DNA of 64,000 nucleotides from Buddleja alternifolia (lineage: Eukaryota; Streptophyta; Magnoliopsida; Lamiales; Scrophulariaceae). Made by a program: the position numbers and the translations under genes. Below, in pieces: positions 10,501 to 21,996 of the stretch (the stretch's first letter is position 1; each line of letters starts with the position of its first letter). The stretch covers positions 10,280,708-10,344,707 of the forward strand of contig CM033391.1 in NCBI GenBank assembly GCA_019426215.1, given 5' to 3'. The notes below the pieces were generated by a model that was given only the letters and a program-made list of their open reading frames with translations, was not told the DNA's origin and ran no database searches.

Positions 10501-13500
10501 ACTTTACTGTTAACAATACTTCTTGGGTTCTTGACACTGGATGCGGTGTTCATATCTGTAATGATTTGCAGGTGATGGAAAGAACCAAGGAGCTAAGTAG
10601 AGGAGACATGACCCTGCGGATGGGGAATGGAGCATTGGTTGCTGCCAAAGTTGTGGGGACGATCTACTTAGAGTTAGGAGATAGGAAATTAGTTTTACAT
10701 TCCGTTTATTTTGTTCCTGAAATAATAAGAAATATTATCTTGATTCCGGTTTTAGATAGAGAAGGATATTGTTTTGAGATTCGTAATAAAAGTTTGCTTT
10801 TGTTTTATGAATCGTCTCTTATTATGGAATCTAAAATGGAGGATGGAATGTATACAATATCCCCAATAATTTCAAATCTCAATATTCAACAAAGTAACAA
10901 ACGTAAACAAGATAATCAAATAAGCACACAAATGTGGCACGAAAGACTTGGACATATTTCCAAAGAAAGAATTCGAACATTGGCAAAACATTTAGGTGTA
11001 AATGACTTAGATGAATTGTCAAGTTGCGAATCATGCCTTAAAGGAAAAATGACCAAGTTACCGTTTTCGGGGAAAGCGGAACGAGCCACAAAACCATTGG
11101 AATTAGTCCATACGGACGTGTGCGGGCCAATGAGTGTTGGCACTCAAGGTGGCCAAAGCTACTTCATAACTTTTACCGATGATTATTCACAGTATGGTTA
11201 TTTATATCTTATGAGATAAAAATTTGAATCCTTTGAGAAGTTTAAGGAGTTCAGAAACGAAGTAGAGGAGCAACTTGGTAGAAGTATTATGGCTCTTTGA
11301 TCGGATCGAGGAGGTGAATACTTGTTTACCGAGTTTCTTGATTATCTTAGAGAGAATGGAATTCTCTCACAGTGGACACCGCCTGGCACGCCTCAACATA
11401 ACGGGGTAGTCGAGCGAAGGAATCGAACATTGCTAGATATGGTTCGATCCATGATGTGTTTCACTAAAGTTCCTAAGTCCATGTGGGGCTATGCTCTTAA
11501 AACGGCTGTCTATCTGTTGAATAGATCACGTAGCAAGACGGCGCCCAATACCCCATACGAAAGTTGGTGTGGAAAGACGCCCTCATACAATCATTTGAGA
11601 ATATGGGGGTGTCCTGCTTATGTAAAGCATTTAGTGGGAGACAAATTGGACCCCAAGTCCTCTTTGTGCTATTTTGTAGGATATCCAAAGAAAACTGTTG
11701 GATATTACTTCTACATCCCAATGGAACAAAAGGTTATTGTTTCAAGAAATGCCAATTTCTTAGAGAGGGGTCACCTTCTAGATAGAAAAGGCGAGGTTGT
11801 AGAACTTGATAAGGTCCGTGAGAATGGATCAAGTCAAGAGATGCAAATTAACCCACCAGACACCAACGAGGCTACATCAGTGGCACCCATCGAAAACACA
11901 CAACCTTTGAGGAGATCAACGAGGATCCCAAAGGAGCCTGAAAGATGGCTAGGCCTATTGCAAGAGGAGGGTACTCAAGATCCTCCTCTAGACTCTGATC
12001 CGAAGAGTTTTAAGAGTGCAATGTCCGACATTGATTCGAGAAAATGGCTAGAGGCCATGACATCCGAAATGGACTCCATGTACTCTAACAAGGTTTGGAC
12101 CTTGGTTGACCCACCTGAGGGCATAAAGCCCATTGGCTGTAAGTGGGTCTACAAGCGAAAGCTTGGAGTCGATGGAGAGGTAGTAACCTATAAAGCTCGC
12201 CTTGTGGCAAAAGGATTCTCTCAAAGACAAGGAATTGACTATGAGGAAACCTTCTCGCCAGTAGCTATGCTGGCATTAGGATTATGCTTGCTATACCTGC
12301 ATATTTTGATTATGAAATATGGCAGATGGATGTAAAGACTGCATTCCTCAATGGAGAAATTGAGGAAGAGATTTACATGCAACAGCCAGAGGGCTTTACA
12401 TCCAAAGGGAGCGAACACAAAGTGTGTAAACTCCAAAGGTCCATTTATGGACTTAAACAAGCTTCTCGAAGTTGGAACAAACATTTTGACACTGTCATAC
12501 AAGAGTATGGATATGTTCAAAACTTTGAAGAGGCATGTGTGTATAAGAAATTCAGTGGGAGCGCAGTCACGTTCATCATACTTTACATCGATGACATCCT
12601 ACTAATTGGAAATGATGTAGGGATGATGCAGTTGACTAAAGTATGGCTCTCTAATAAATTCTCCATGAAAGATATGGGAGAGGCGTCCTACATACTCGGT
12701 AGGAAGATCTATAGAGATAGATCGAGTAGGATGCTAGGCCTCTCCCAATCTGCATATATCGATCGCGTACTCAAAAGATTTGAGATGGAAGAGTCCAAGA
12801 AGGGATTCTTGCCAATAGGACATGGTATCACACTTTCCAAGTCTATGTACCCAAAGACTGAGGAGGAAGAGTGAAAATGTCCAAAACTCCCTATGCTTCT
12901 GCGATAGGTAGTATCATGTATGCGATGATATGCACAAGACCCGATGTAGCCTATGCATTGAGTGCGTGCAGTCGATATCAAGCGAATCCAGGGATGGCAC
13001 ACTGGAGTTCGGTGAAAACAATCCTTAAGTATCTAAGAAGAACTAAGGAGTTGTTCTTGATATACGGACGAGGAGAATTGGAGTTAGAGGGGTTTACTGA
13101 TTCGAGTTTCCAATCCGACAAGGATGACTCGAAGTTGGTCTTTGGGTTTGTATTTGTGCTTAATGGCGGAGCGGTTAGCTGGAAGAGTTCCAAGCAAGCA
13201 ACCATAGCCGACTCCACCACTGAAGCAAAATTCATTGCAGCAAATGAGGCTGCAAAGGAAGCTATTTGGATGAGGAACTTCATCCAAGAATTGGGTGTCG
13301 TTCCATCCGTTGGGGATCCAGTAACGGTCTACTGTGATAACAACGGGGCTATTACGCAAGCAAAAGAGCCAAGGTCTCATCAGAAATCCAAACATGTTCT
13401 GAGGAAATTCCGATTGATACGAGAAATCATTGGAAGAGGAAACATGCGAATGGAGCGCGTAGACACAGCGGACAACATAGCGGACCCACTCACCAAACCC

Positions 13501-13569
13501 CTTAGCCAAAAGGTATTTGAAGGACATCTGGGAAGAATGGGCCTTAAGTACATGGGCAATTGGCGCTAG
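10500..13569 (+). pseudogene. pol of Copia element X (protease, integrase, RT, RNase H; broken)
   Basis: Domains in order: aspartic protease with DTG at 10533-10541 (WVLDTGCGVHICND); the GAG-pre-integrase motif MWHERLGHIS near 10932 and CESCLKGKM; integrase core with HTDVCGP and FTDDYSQYGY; RT with [12 protein letters not shown] near 12322 and YIDDILL near 12587; RNase H with GFTDSSF, EAKFIAANEAAKEA and YCDNNGAI; final ADPLTKPLS. Lesions are TAA 11217-11219, TGA 11298-11300 (both look like C-to-T changes of CAA and CGA), a frameshift around 12270-12285 before the RT active region, and a one-base frameshift near 12870 between RT and RNase H. As it stands it cannot make a functional polyprotein. 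Confidence 0.92.
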
Positions 13570-13583
13570 GGCAAGTGGGAGAT
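13569..13583 (+). promoter_or_regulatory. Polypurine tract of X
   Basis: GGGCAAGTGGGAGAT lies directly between the RNase H stop (TAG 13567) and the 3' LTR. It is the plus-strand primer site. Element G has the same GCAAGTGGGAGAT on the minus strand at 62720-62733. Confidence 0.85.
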
Positions 13584-15726
13584 TGTTAGAGTTAGTGCCC
13601 GGTGCACCAATTATTGGGCGCCATTCTATGTAATAGTAACTCTAAAGTTGAACAATCGTTTTCTTATAAATAAAGTCAATATCTTTTATAAGTATGGCAT
13701 GTCTTTATTCTTAAATTAGTTTTTACTTTGGCTTAGAATAAAGTCCCGAGGGATCACACATAGCTATGGGACATCATTGCACATTGGGTGTGGCAATGAT
13801 GGAATATGTCTCGAAGGCTGTGATCTTTAAACAAATGTTCCAAGTCGTAAAAGAGTTCATCGAGATAAAGGGATATCGATGCAACCCAAAAGACTTGCTC
13901 ATATAATGCATACTCTGGGAGAAGTGTATCTTGTTCCATAGATACTGGCACGGTGAAAGCCAATGCATATATGAGGGTTGCCATTCTGGTGATGGGCAAA
14001 CTGAACAACCCCATGGAAGTTTCTAAAAATGGATTCCCAGTCGAATGTGGAACTTCCAGTGGTCTTGTAGTATAAGAGTAATCCTTATGGACCTAAGATT
14101 CCATTGGATGTCTTATGCGTAACCGCACGTGTTCTTGATTTGTTACATGATCACTTTAGATGATCGAATATGGGCAAACTCAGACATATGCGTCTTACGT
14201 GGTAAGGCACGTGAGAATCGAGAGGAATCTATCTCTGACATTAGCCTGTCGGTTAATCTCCTATGGTTACATAGTGAATCGACGTAAGGAATCTTCGGTC
14301 AAAGTATGATATCTAAAGAGGCGTGGGGTTTCCTCGTTTAGATAGTCGAAGTCGATTTCACATAACGTGGGAAACATAGGATTGAATTAATAGAGCTTCG
14401 ACCTTAGCCACTGCTCTAGATTCAATCGGGAGATTAGGTAGAGGGATCTTACTTATGCGAGTATCAAGATCGCAAAAGGCGTATCTTTACTTTCGTTTTA
14501 TCTAGGTCTTCGGGACCCTATGCTAGGTGGGCAACCGCGATTTGTAAGTGCCGAGAATCAGCTTGGTGACTAATTCGAGGCTTGATTAAATCAAAGGATT
14601 GATTTAATCTAGTACTTTCCATTTTAGGAAGGTACACTAGCACTGTGGGAAGGTGTACTTACTACTAGATAGAAGCGAGCCTAAGGGGTCACACACTTAC
14701 TCGAGAGAGTCACTGTTTGAATAAGATGTGATTAATCAATTTCGAGGAAATTGAGGAAATTTGGAAAGTGTAGTACTTTCCTAATGTGGAATATAAATTA
14801 ATTGAAGGATTCAATTAATTTTACACTTTTAATTAATCTTGTAGAATTAATTAAATTAATGGACCTAGTAGAGTCCAAGTATTTTATTTAATTGGGTAAA
14901 GCCCAAGTTAAATAAATAATATGTTGGAAATTAAATTGGTTGGATTTAATTAGACTTGTATTTAATTGATGGCTTAAGCCTATAATTAAATTGAGAAGTC
15001 AAAATTAAATCCTAGAGCCCAATTCTTGAGTTGACCGATTTTTATGTCTTGCAATAAGGGAGGGGGTGATTTTACATGTGGTGGAGGAGGAAAAGAGTTT
15101 TCCCCTTCTCCAAATCTTCATAGGATAAAGATTACTAGAGAGTTTAGGAGAAAGGAAGTTTCCTTTTCCTAATTGGACTCTAGGTAATCTTCACCTATAA
15201 ATAAGAGATGAAGAAGACTAAAAGTATGATGAATTTTTGCTGAAAATTTCGCCCCTCCAAGCACTCAAAAATCGGCCACCTTTTCTCCTCTTTCCAACAA
15301 GACGTCGTTCTATTCATGTGTTGAATTAAACGACTTAGAAATATTCCTACCCTTCACATATTCAAGCTTAAGGCAAGCTTAGAATTGTTTTGTTGTCTAG
15401 CACGCAAGGCAAAACAATTGGTGACTTGAACGAGGTGTGGATACATCTTAGAGGTGCGACGCTTGGAGCACTCTAAATCGAAAGATACGAAAAGACGACG
15501 GGCAATTTCTCACCCAAAAGAAATTGTGTGGATTTGCACCACAGGGTTGCTGTGATCCAAAGCTCGAGGTGATAACAAAATTTTTGAAAGGTATAATTTC
15601 GTTTACCTCCCTGTAAATTCGATCGAACCAACCCATATTCCTGTTTTCGGGTGGTTGTACGTTTACTTATGTAAAATTTTAACTTCCGCTGCCACGAGCC
15701 ACCCGAGGGAATGAGTCAACCCAACA
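13584..15726 (+). repeat. 3' LTR of Copia element X
   Basis: 2143 bp, TGTTAGAG...CCCAACA, colinear with the 5' LTR without gaps. It contains TATAAATA at 15196-15203. It is followed by target duplication CTATA at 15727-15731. Confidence 0.95.
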
Positions 15727-15768
15727 CTATATTCTCTTAAGAATATTTGAATTTTTTTTTTAAAAAAA
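15727..15768. other. Right target duplication of X, end of MITE copy 1, T/A-rich spacer
   Basis: CTATA (15727-15731) is the right duplication. The following TTCTC completes the interrupted terminus of MITE copy 1. A T-run/A-run follows before MITE copy 2. Confidence 0.75.
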
Positions 15769-15991
15769 GAGAAAATAGCAGATACCCCCCCAACCTATGA
15801 GGTGATGTGCGCTTTGCCCCCTCACCGATGGGTTCGTAGCACTTTTCCCCTGTGTGCTGCCTGAAGCTGACCGAGGGGGTTAAGTGCACATATATGATAG
15901 GATAGGGTGTTAAGTGCAACTTTTAATAGGTTAGGGGGCAAATTGCAAATCACCTCATAGGTTGGGGGGGGGGGGTATCTGCTATTTTCTC
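15769..15991. mobile_element. MITE copy 2 with about 55-bp terminal inverted repeats
   Basis: The left end GAGAAAATAGCAGATACCCC and following bases to about 15823 are mirrored by ...GGGTATCTGCTATTTTCTC ending at 15991. The interior carries CTGACCGAGGGGGTTAAGTG, shared with MITE copy 1. It is 223 bp with no coding capacity. I do not see a clean target duplication in the A/T-rich flanks, so the superfamily is not certain. Confidence 0.75.
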
Positions 15992-16175
15992 ATTAATTAA
16001 TTGGACTCCAAGATAGAGAGGAAAGGCGTGTTGGGGCAAATTTTAGGGGATTCCTTCCTCAACTTCTTCATCAAGGTAAATCATTGGATCATTTGTTTAA
16101 TTAAGGAAAGATAAGTTACTTGGTATCTAAGTTTATTCCTTAAGGGATTATATGTATATTAGATATACCTACAAA

Positions 16176-16240
16176 ATAATATATATATATATATGTACAT
16201 AGGCATGTATATATGTGTATAGTGTGTATATATATATATT
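16176..16240. repeat. (TA)n microsatellite region
   Basis: Alternating TATATATA tracts interrupted by GTACATAGGCATG and TGTGTATAGTGTG. Confidence 0.85.
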
Positions 16241-16359
16241 ATTTACATATATTACATGGAAGAATCCTAGATAAGGTATATCTAGAAATAAGGAAAGAAT
16301 TAAATCTTGAAGATTTAATATTACCTTATATCTAAATATACTAGGGTTCGAATTCTATC

Positions 16360-16367
<8 letters not shown>

Positions 16368-16401
<34 letters not shown>
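16368..16401. repeat. (GT)n microsatellite
   Basis: An uninterrupted run of about 16 TG units just after a short ATATATAT tract. Confidence 0.9.
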
Positions 16402-16402
<1 letters not shown>

Positions 16403-16944
16403 TTAAAGAAGAGAAAATCACTTGTACCTACAATAGTAAAATCAGCCATCACCAAGAAATAAAGAGGAAAAATTATTTCTTCTTCTCACTCAAAATAGCC
16501 GTCCCTACATCAATATTCAAGGTGTAATTTTACTCATGTGTTGAGCTTAATTACTCACTAAATATATTCTCCTCCTTTACACATAAGCCCAGAAATCGTT
16601 TCTAGATTCGTTTTATTGGCTAGCACTGAAAATAGGACGTTTGGAGATTCAAAGGAGGTGTGGAATACTCTTAGAGGTGCAGCGATTGAGGTGCTACAAC
16701 CGGAGATACACAAGGGTGATTTATGTGGAAACGAGTACGGGTTTTGGAAGCTTGTAGCTGGTTGATTAAGATTCAACCGAAACTAAGATTCGCTATTGGT
16801 AATTTTTTATCTCAAGTTTTATTTAGAATGAATTAATCTAGCAAACTAAATCCATGTCGGGGGTTTTACCTTTATGCTTTCGTTGAGTGGCAAAATTTTA
16901 ATCTTCCACTGAGTTAGTCAACCCTGGGATTACTCAATCCTACA

Positions 16945-18732
16945 TTTGTGCCCCCTTCTAAGATTCCTAATTCTGAGGTTAATAAGATTATTATTGAAAG
17001 AAACACTAATAAATATGCAGAGAATGTTCATCATGAGCAAGTTGGAATTGTTGAATCACCTATGGAAGATGATGATGAAGGCCAAGCAGTGAATGACCCA
17101 AAGCCTCATCAAGACCTCGATCTTTTCAAACTAGATCTGAAATGGCTTCACAATCATCCACCTAGTCTTATTATTGGAGATCATAGTAATCCAGTAAGAA
17201 ATAGAGCAACTACATTTAATGAGGCTATGTTGCAAGTTTCTTTTCTCAAATGGCACCAGAGAAAGTGGAAGACACACTAAGTGGTTCAAGCTGGGTTGGA
17301 GCAATGCAAGAAGAGCTTACCCAATTCATTTGAAAGAAGTAACGTTGGATGCTAATACCAAGACCAAAAAGAGTTATTGGGACTAGATGGGTCTTTAGAA
17401 AAAAGAAGGATGAATATGGTATTGTTACAAGGAACAAATCCAGACTTGTCACTCAAGAATATTGACAAGAAGAGGGTATTGTCTTGAAGCGATCCAAATA
17501 TTTCTAGCATATGCAGTGTTCAAAAAGTTTAAGGTATATCAAATAGACGTGAAGAGTGCTTTTCTAAATGGTGAACTCCAAGAAGAAGTTTATGTGGAGC
17601 AACCTCCAGGATTTGTCAATGATCATGGTAAGGGTATGGTTTACGAGTTAGATAAGGCACTTTATCGCCTTAAGCCAGCTCACAGAGCCTAGTATGACAC
17701 TCTCTCTATTTTTTTTATTGGTAAAAACTTTTCAAAAGGCAGCATTGACACAACGTTATTAAAAATTACCAATGACGAATATATTCTCTAAGTCTAAATT
17801 TATGCTGACGATATTATATTTGGTTCTACTAATGAGCGTCTGTGTGAGAAATTTTCAAAAATGATGCAAGACCATTTGAAATGAGTATAATGGGTGAGTT
17901 AACATACTTTCTAAGCTTATAAGTTAAACAACTCCCTAATGACATATTCATTAACCACTAGAGATATGATTAGGAAATTTGGTATGAAAAATGCATTAAC
18001 GTCTAAAATTCCAATGAGCCAAACGCTTAAGCTAGACAAAGATGAAAATGGAAAAAAAGTAGATATAACTAATTATAGAAGTATAATTGGATCTTTTCTT
18101 TATCTTTCAGCTAGTAGACCTGATATAATATTTCAGTATGTATGAGTGCACGCTTTCAAGCTAATCCTAAACAATCACACTACATTGATGCAAAGAAAAT
18201 CCTTAAATACCTGAAAGGTACATAAAATGTGGGCTTATAGTGTCCAAGGGATTCAAATTTTGAAGTAATTGGTTATTTAGATGCAGATTTTGCAGGATGC
18301 AAAATTGATCGAAAAAGTATGAGTGGTATATGTCAATTTTTTGGTGATAGATTGGTTTCATGGCACAGTAAGAAAAGACAATCTATAGCAACGTCTACAG
18401 CTGAAGTAGAGTATGTTGTCACTGGAAGTTGTTGTGCCCAATTTCTTGGATGAGGAAACAACTTAGAGGTTATGGTGTGATCCTAGGTCCTATCCCATCT
18501 ATTGAGCTACCATAGCGCCCTAGCCATGACCCAAAATCCAATTCTTCATTTCAGAACCAAATATATTGCCATTAGATACCATTTCTTGTGTGACTATGTT
18601 TAAAAGAAAGATATATCTATGCACTTCATTGGAACTGAAAAATAATTGGTAGATATCTTCACTAAAGCGCTTAATGAACAACTTTTTCTCACTTTAAGAA
18701 GTGAATTAGGTATGATTGATTTAAACTCTTGA
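16945..18732 (+). pseudogene. pol remnant of element B (RT and RNase H)
   Basis: The start reads as the variable linker before RT (LIIGDHSNPVRNRATTFNEA near 17170-17225, matching LVIGDIGAHVRTRAATINEA of element C). RT motifs follow: [20 protein letters not shown] near 17540 and PPGF. A degenerate YADDIIF near 17800 corresponds to the catalytic YVDD, here with Ala for Val. RNase H traces follow (GYLDADFAGCKIDRKSMSG near 18268) and the terminal ELGMIDLNS before TGA 18730-18732. There are many in-frame stops and several frameshifts, and it is non-functional. Confidence 0.88.
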
Positions 18733-19436
18733 TTATGAAGCATCATAATTTATTAGGCATGTAATTTAGCGGGAATCCACCTTTAAATTTATGTCAAAAT
18801 GATTTAAAAAGTGGTAGCCAGATATCAAATTTTAGGGGAACCTTAAAATCGTACTTGTACAAGCCAGACGAGCGTCAATGATCAAAATCGTATTTACAAA
18901 ACCTTGCACAGATCATCAGCGCTTGTTAATTTTATGCATGATAAGTTGGATGTCTCTAACAAGTGATATTATCCTAGCGTTCAATAGTTTTCAAAGTATA
19001 TCACTAAGTGTTGAAATTATTCCTTTTAACGCTCAGTCCAATCCTTTTAAATTACAAGCATTGTTTTTACGCTACAGGGACGTGTTGGGTAAGCTCAACG
19101 ATTCCATTTTGATTGTTATCCACGAGCTCATATCAAATCAAACTGGCGAATAATCATAAATTTGCAAATGATGGTTCAATGCTAGTACACACTTGTATAC
19201 GTGTTAGTGTACCACAAGCGAGTGCACTACACGCTAAAAATGCAAACATTTTTTAAAAATTAACCGCGACCTGAATATATTATAAAAGGGAGTTACCAAA
19301 TGTACCTTACCCATTTTTTGTAATTTCACATTCACAGTTAAAGCTAAAAACGACTGAGATTCAATGCCTTTAAGTGTGGCCAAATCGCATTGATGAGAGA
19401 GGTTAAATTTTTCATCTCTTTCATTTAAACGGAAAA
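18733..19436 (+). other. Spacer between pol and env-like ORF, element B
   Basis: Non-coding. It is homologous to 52429-53278 of element C (shared 'GGGGGAATCCAC..TTTATGTC', 'TTAGGGG-AAC-TTAAA' and 'GTGTACCA'-type blocks). The 91-codon frame at 18878-19153 is not conserved in C, so I do not call it a gene. Confidence 0.6.
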
Positions 19437-21996
19437 TTGCAGAAAATTACTCTTCACTTTTACTCAAACTCTCTTCAAATTTTTATCTCTCAAAGAAAAA
19501 ACCTTGTTGAATCTCAAATCTCAGAAAATCCAAAAATGGCACTAAAGAAATCTACCGCTTCCAACTCTCAAGAACACAAGATCATTAAAGGTCTTGTTGT
19601 TGACTGGAAATTTATGTATGAGCAAATGTATATTCCAATGAAAGACATGTTGGACTCCATTGAGAAATCTATTCTAAAGACATTTCTGACCAGATTTTCT
19701 TATTAATTTAGAGACGAAGTTGCTGAGTTTTAGAAAAAGGCTAAGTTGTCTAAAGATAAGACTTCCATCTCATACAGATTTGGGTTCACAAAGAAGGACA
19801 AGATTTTTGAACTGACTCTGGTATCCATTGCCAAGAACATTAACTGTCCTAATAAAGGCGACTCAATTGAAACAGTCCCAGCAACTCTAATAGATGTTGT
19901 GTAGATTAGAATTAGGGCTGATGAAAATTCAAATTATAAGCCTCATCTCGATAAAAAGGAGATTCTTCCCAAATACAGACTGTTGGCAGACTTCTGTGAG
20001 AAGTTAATTGAGTGTAGAGTAGGAACATTTAACAAGGTTACTCCTCTTCAATTCTAGATGATGATGGCAATTATCATGGAAGTTAATGTGAACTAGAGAG
20101 CCTACATCTACAACCGATTCAGGGACTATTTGACCGCTACAAACAAGACCTATGGCATAGTTCTCAGTGATTTACTGTTTCGCTCTGATTAAACACTGTT
20201 GGTCAAGTGATGGCCAAGGCAAAATTTCTTGGACCCAGGTTGATCAAGAACCTGTTGAATGATCCAAGAGTTGGTGGAAGATCCGTACAAATAGCTGAGC
20301 ATCCACAACCTATCAGAAAAGATTCCGATGACTCGGCTACAAGTTATCCTCAGTGTTCAGTAAAAGAGGTTGTGAAGCATCCAACTCCAAAGAAGAAGAG
20401 GGCTCGTAGAAGGACCAAGGCACCCAAGATCCCATTACCTATCAAGGATGATGAAGAGACGGATGAGGATAAGGAAGACAAAGTTCTTCTTACAAAGTGT
20501 CCAAAGGTTGACTCAATAAAACTCAACATTGAAGAACCTAGGTCAACGCTTTATGCCAACAGTGCCAGAGCATCAAAGCCACAAATAATGCAAATTATGG
20601 TTGTTGAGGGTCCCTCGGTTAAAAGAGCTTTTCTGAGACCTGGAGGCTCTAACAAGAAAGAGCCAAAGAAGGTCCAGTCAGTGCCTGATGTTACCGAACC
20701 AACGTTTCCAAGCGTCGAAGCGCATTCTGACGTGACTTCGTTTAGAAAATCCTGAGACTAGCATACTAAAGGTTTAGAGTCCTAAAGTGTCTACTATCGA
20801 GAATAGTTCTCGGGATAAGTTTATTTCTTCCTATAGTGCTTTCCTTCCTGCATCTATAGAAGATCATGCTCTTATAGAGGATATTGTTTGTGCTACAGCT
20901 TTTCTTTCGGATGTTGTTGAATTAGAAGCAACATAAAGAGACATCGCACTTGATGTTTATCTTAAAAAAGAGGTGGAAATAGCTCACAAAGTTGAAGTCG
21001 AGGCGCTTTCTAACACTCAGAAAGTTGTTGTGGACACTGAGCGGCCTATTGTTGAAAGTGTCCCTCCACCATATTCTACATTCTTACCATAGAAAAGGCC
21101 AACACAATCAATCACACTGTAGATTACAAGCCTCCCATTCCAGAAGAAAAATTCATTCTGGCATATTACAGTGAAGCCAGATTTAACAATGGCGAGAATG
21201 AGATCGAATGGAAAATTCAGAAAGACGAGCTATACTGCCAGATTATTTTCAATCAGAAAATCTCAGAGTCTAAGTGTGCATATGACCTCAGCTTATCTAC
21301 TCGGGTTCTTGTTCAAGAAATCTCTCTTGTAGAATATCCTTTTGTGAAAAAGCTGAAGAAGCCAATTCTCTTGGCTGAAGTTGAAGAGAGATATTATAAC
21401 TTCCACATATAGAACAAACCCTCCAGGATTGTACAGAGGAATGAATGTATTGAATTTTATGAATCCCCTCTCTTCACACCATTCAACCCTTCTGAAGAGT
21501 CACTGAACAAAGAAGGATACTCGCACTTTCCAGCAAAAGAGCATAGTATCGAAAATCAAACTTCAGAGAGAGCCCTTAAACTTTGGAAGAATAAGGGTGT
21601 CGTTGTGCACACACGTCAAGAGTCCATCAAGGACTTAGTCATGGATGAAGCCGACACATTCTTCTAGAGTGTCTGGAATGCTAACTATCATATACACATA
21701 TGCATATTTGAAGGAATTTGTGATATCTATCATGATGGGCTCAAGGCTATCAGCAATGCTGCCTAGATTTTTGTTTAAATGAAGCCTCATGGGCTGAGTT
21801 TTATGTGGGCGACAAGTATACTTTTGAAGCACTAATTGCAGTTCCACATATTTTTGGTACGGGCATACAGGAACGGAAGTGTCAGTTTGCCACGTATTAC
21901 CTTACAAGGCATGCAGAAAGACTCATACCTATTGACAGGGTCCCTAGTGTCTGAAGTGAAACCGAAGCATTCCTGCGAAAAGCGTTGACAACACTT

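Larger units (their letters stand above)
5856..15726 (+). mobile_element. Full-length Ty1/Copia retrotransposon X
   Basis: A complete element of 9871 bp with 5' LTR 5856-7998, PBS at 8000, leader to 9687, gag-pol 9688-13569, polypurine tract 13569-13583, 3' LTR 13584-15726 and target duplications CTATA. Domain order is gag-zinc knuckle-protease-integrase-RT-RNase H, which is Copia order. The long LTRs and the gag start (NPFKTLIETNKLTGPNFEDW) suggest the Tork/Angela group, but I cannot confirm the lineage. Both LTRs are exactly 2143 bp, with about 31 substitutions by my count and no indel. The coding part, however, holds two stops and three frameshifts. Confidence 0.95.
15992..16944 (+). repeat. 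Partial Copia-type LTR F1
   Basis: No gene. It resembles the 3' half of LTR F2 (27192-28113) and, more distantly, LTR X: a block 'TTACTCATGTGTTGAGCTTAATTACTCACTAAATA', 'AGGTGTGGAATACTCTTAGAGGTGC' and a final 'TTAGTCAACCCTGGGATTACTCAATCCTACA'. The 5' part is missing. Its end is joined directly to mid-pol of element B, with no primer site, so the junction is a rearrangement. Microsatellites lie within it. Confidence 0.55.

Noticed and set aside
13084..13527. 147-codon minus-strand frame
   Set aside because: It is antisense to the well-supported RNase H of element X and has no domain of its own.
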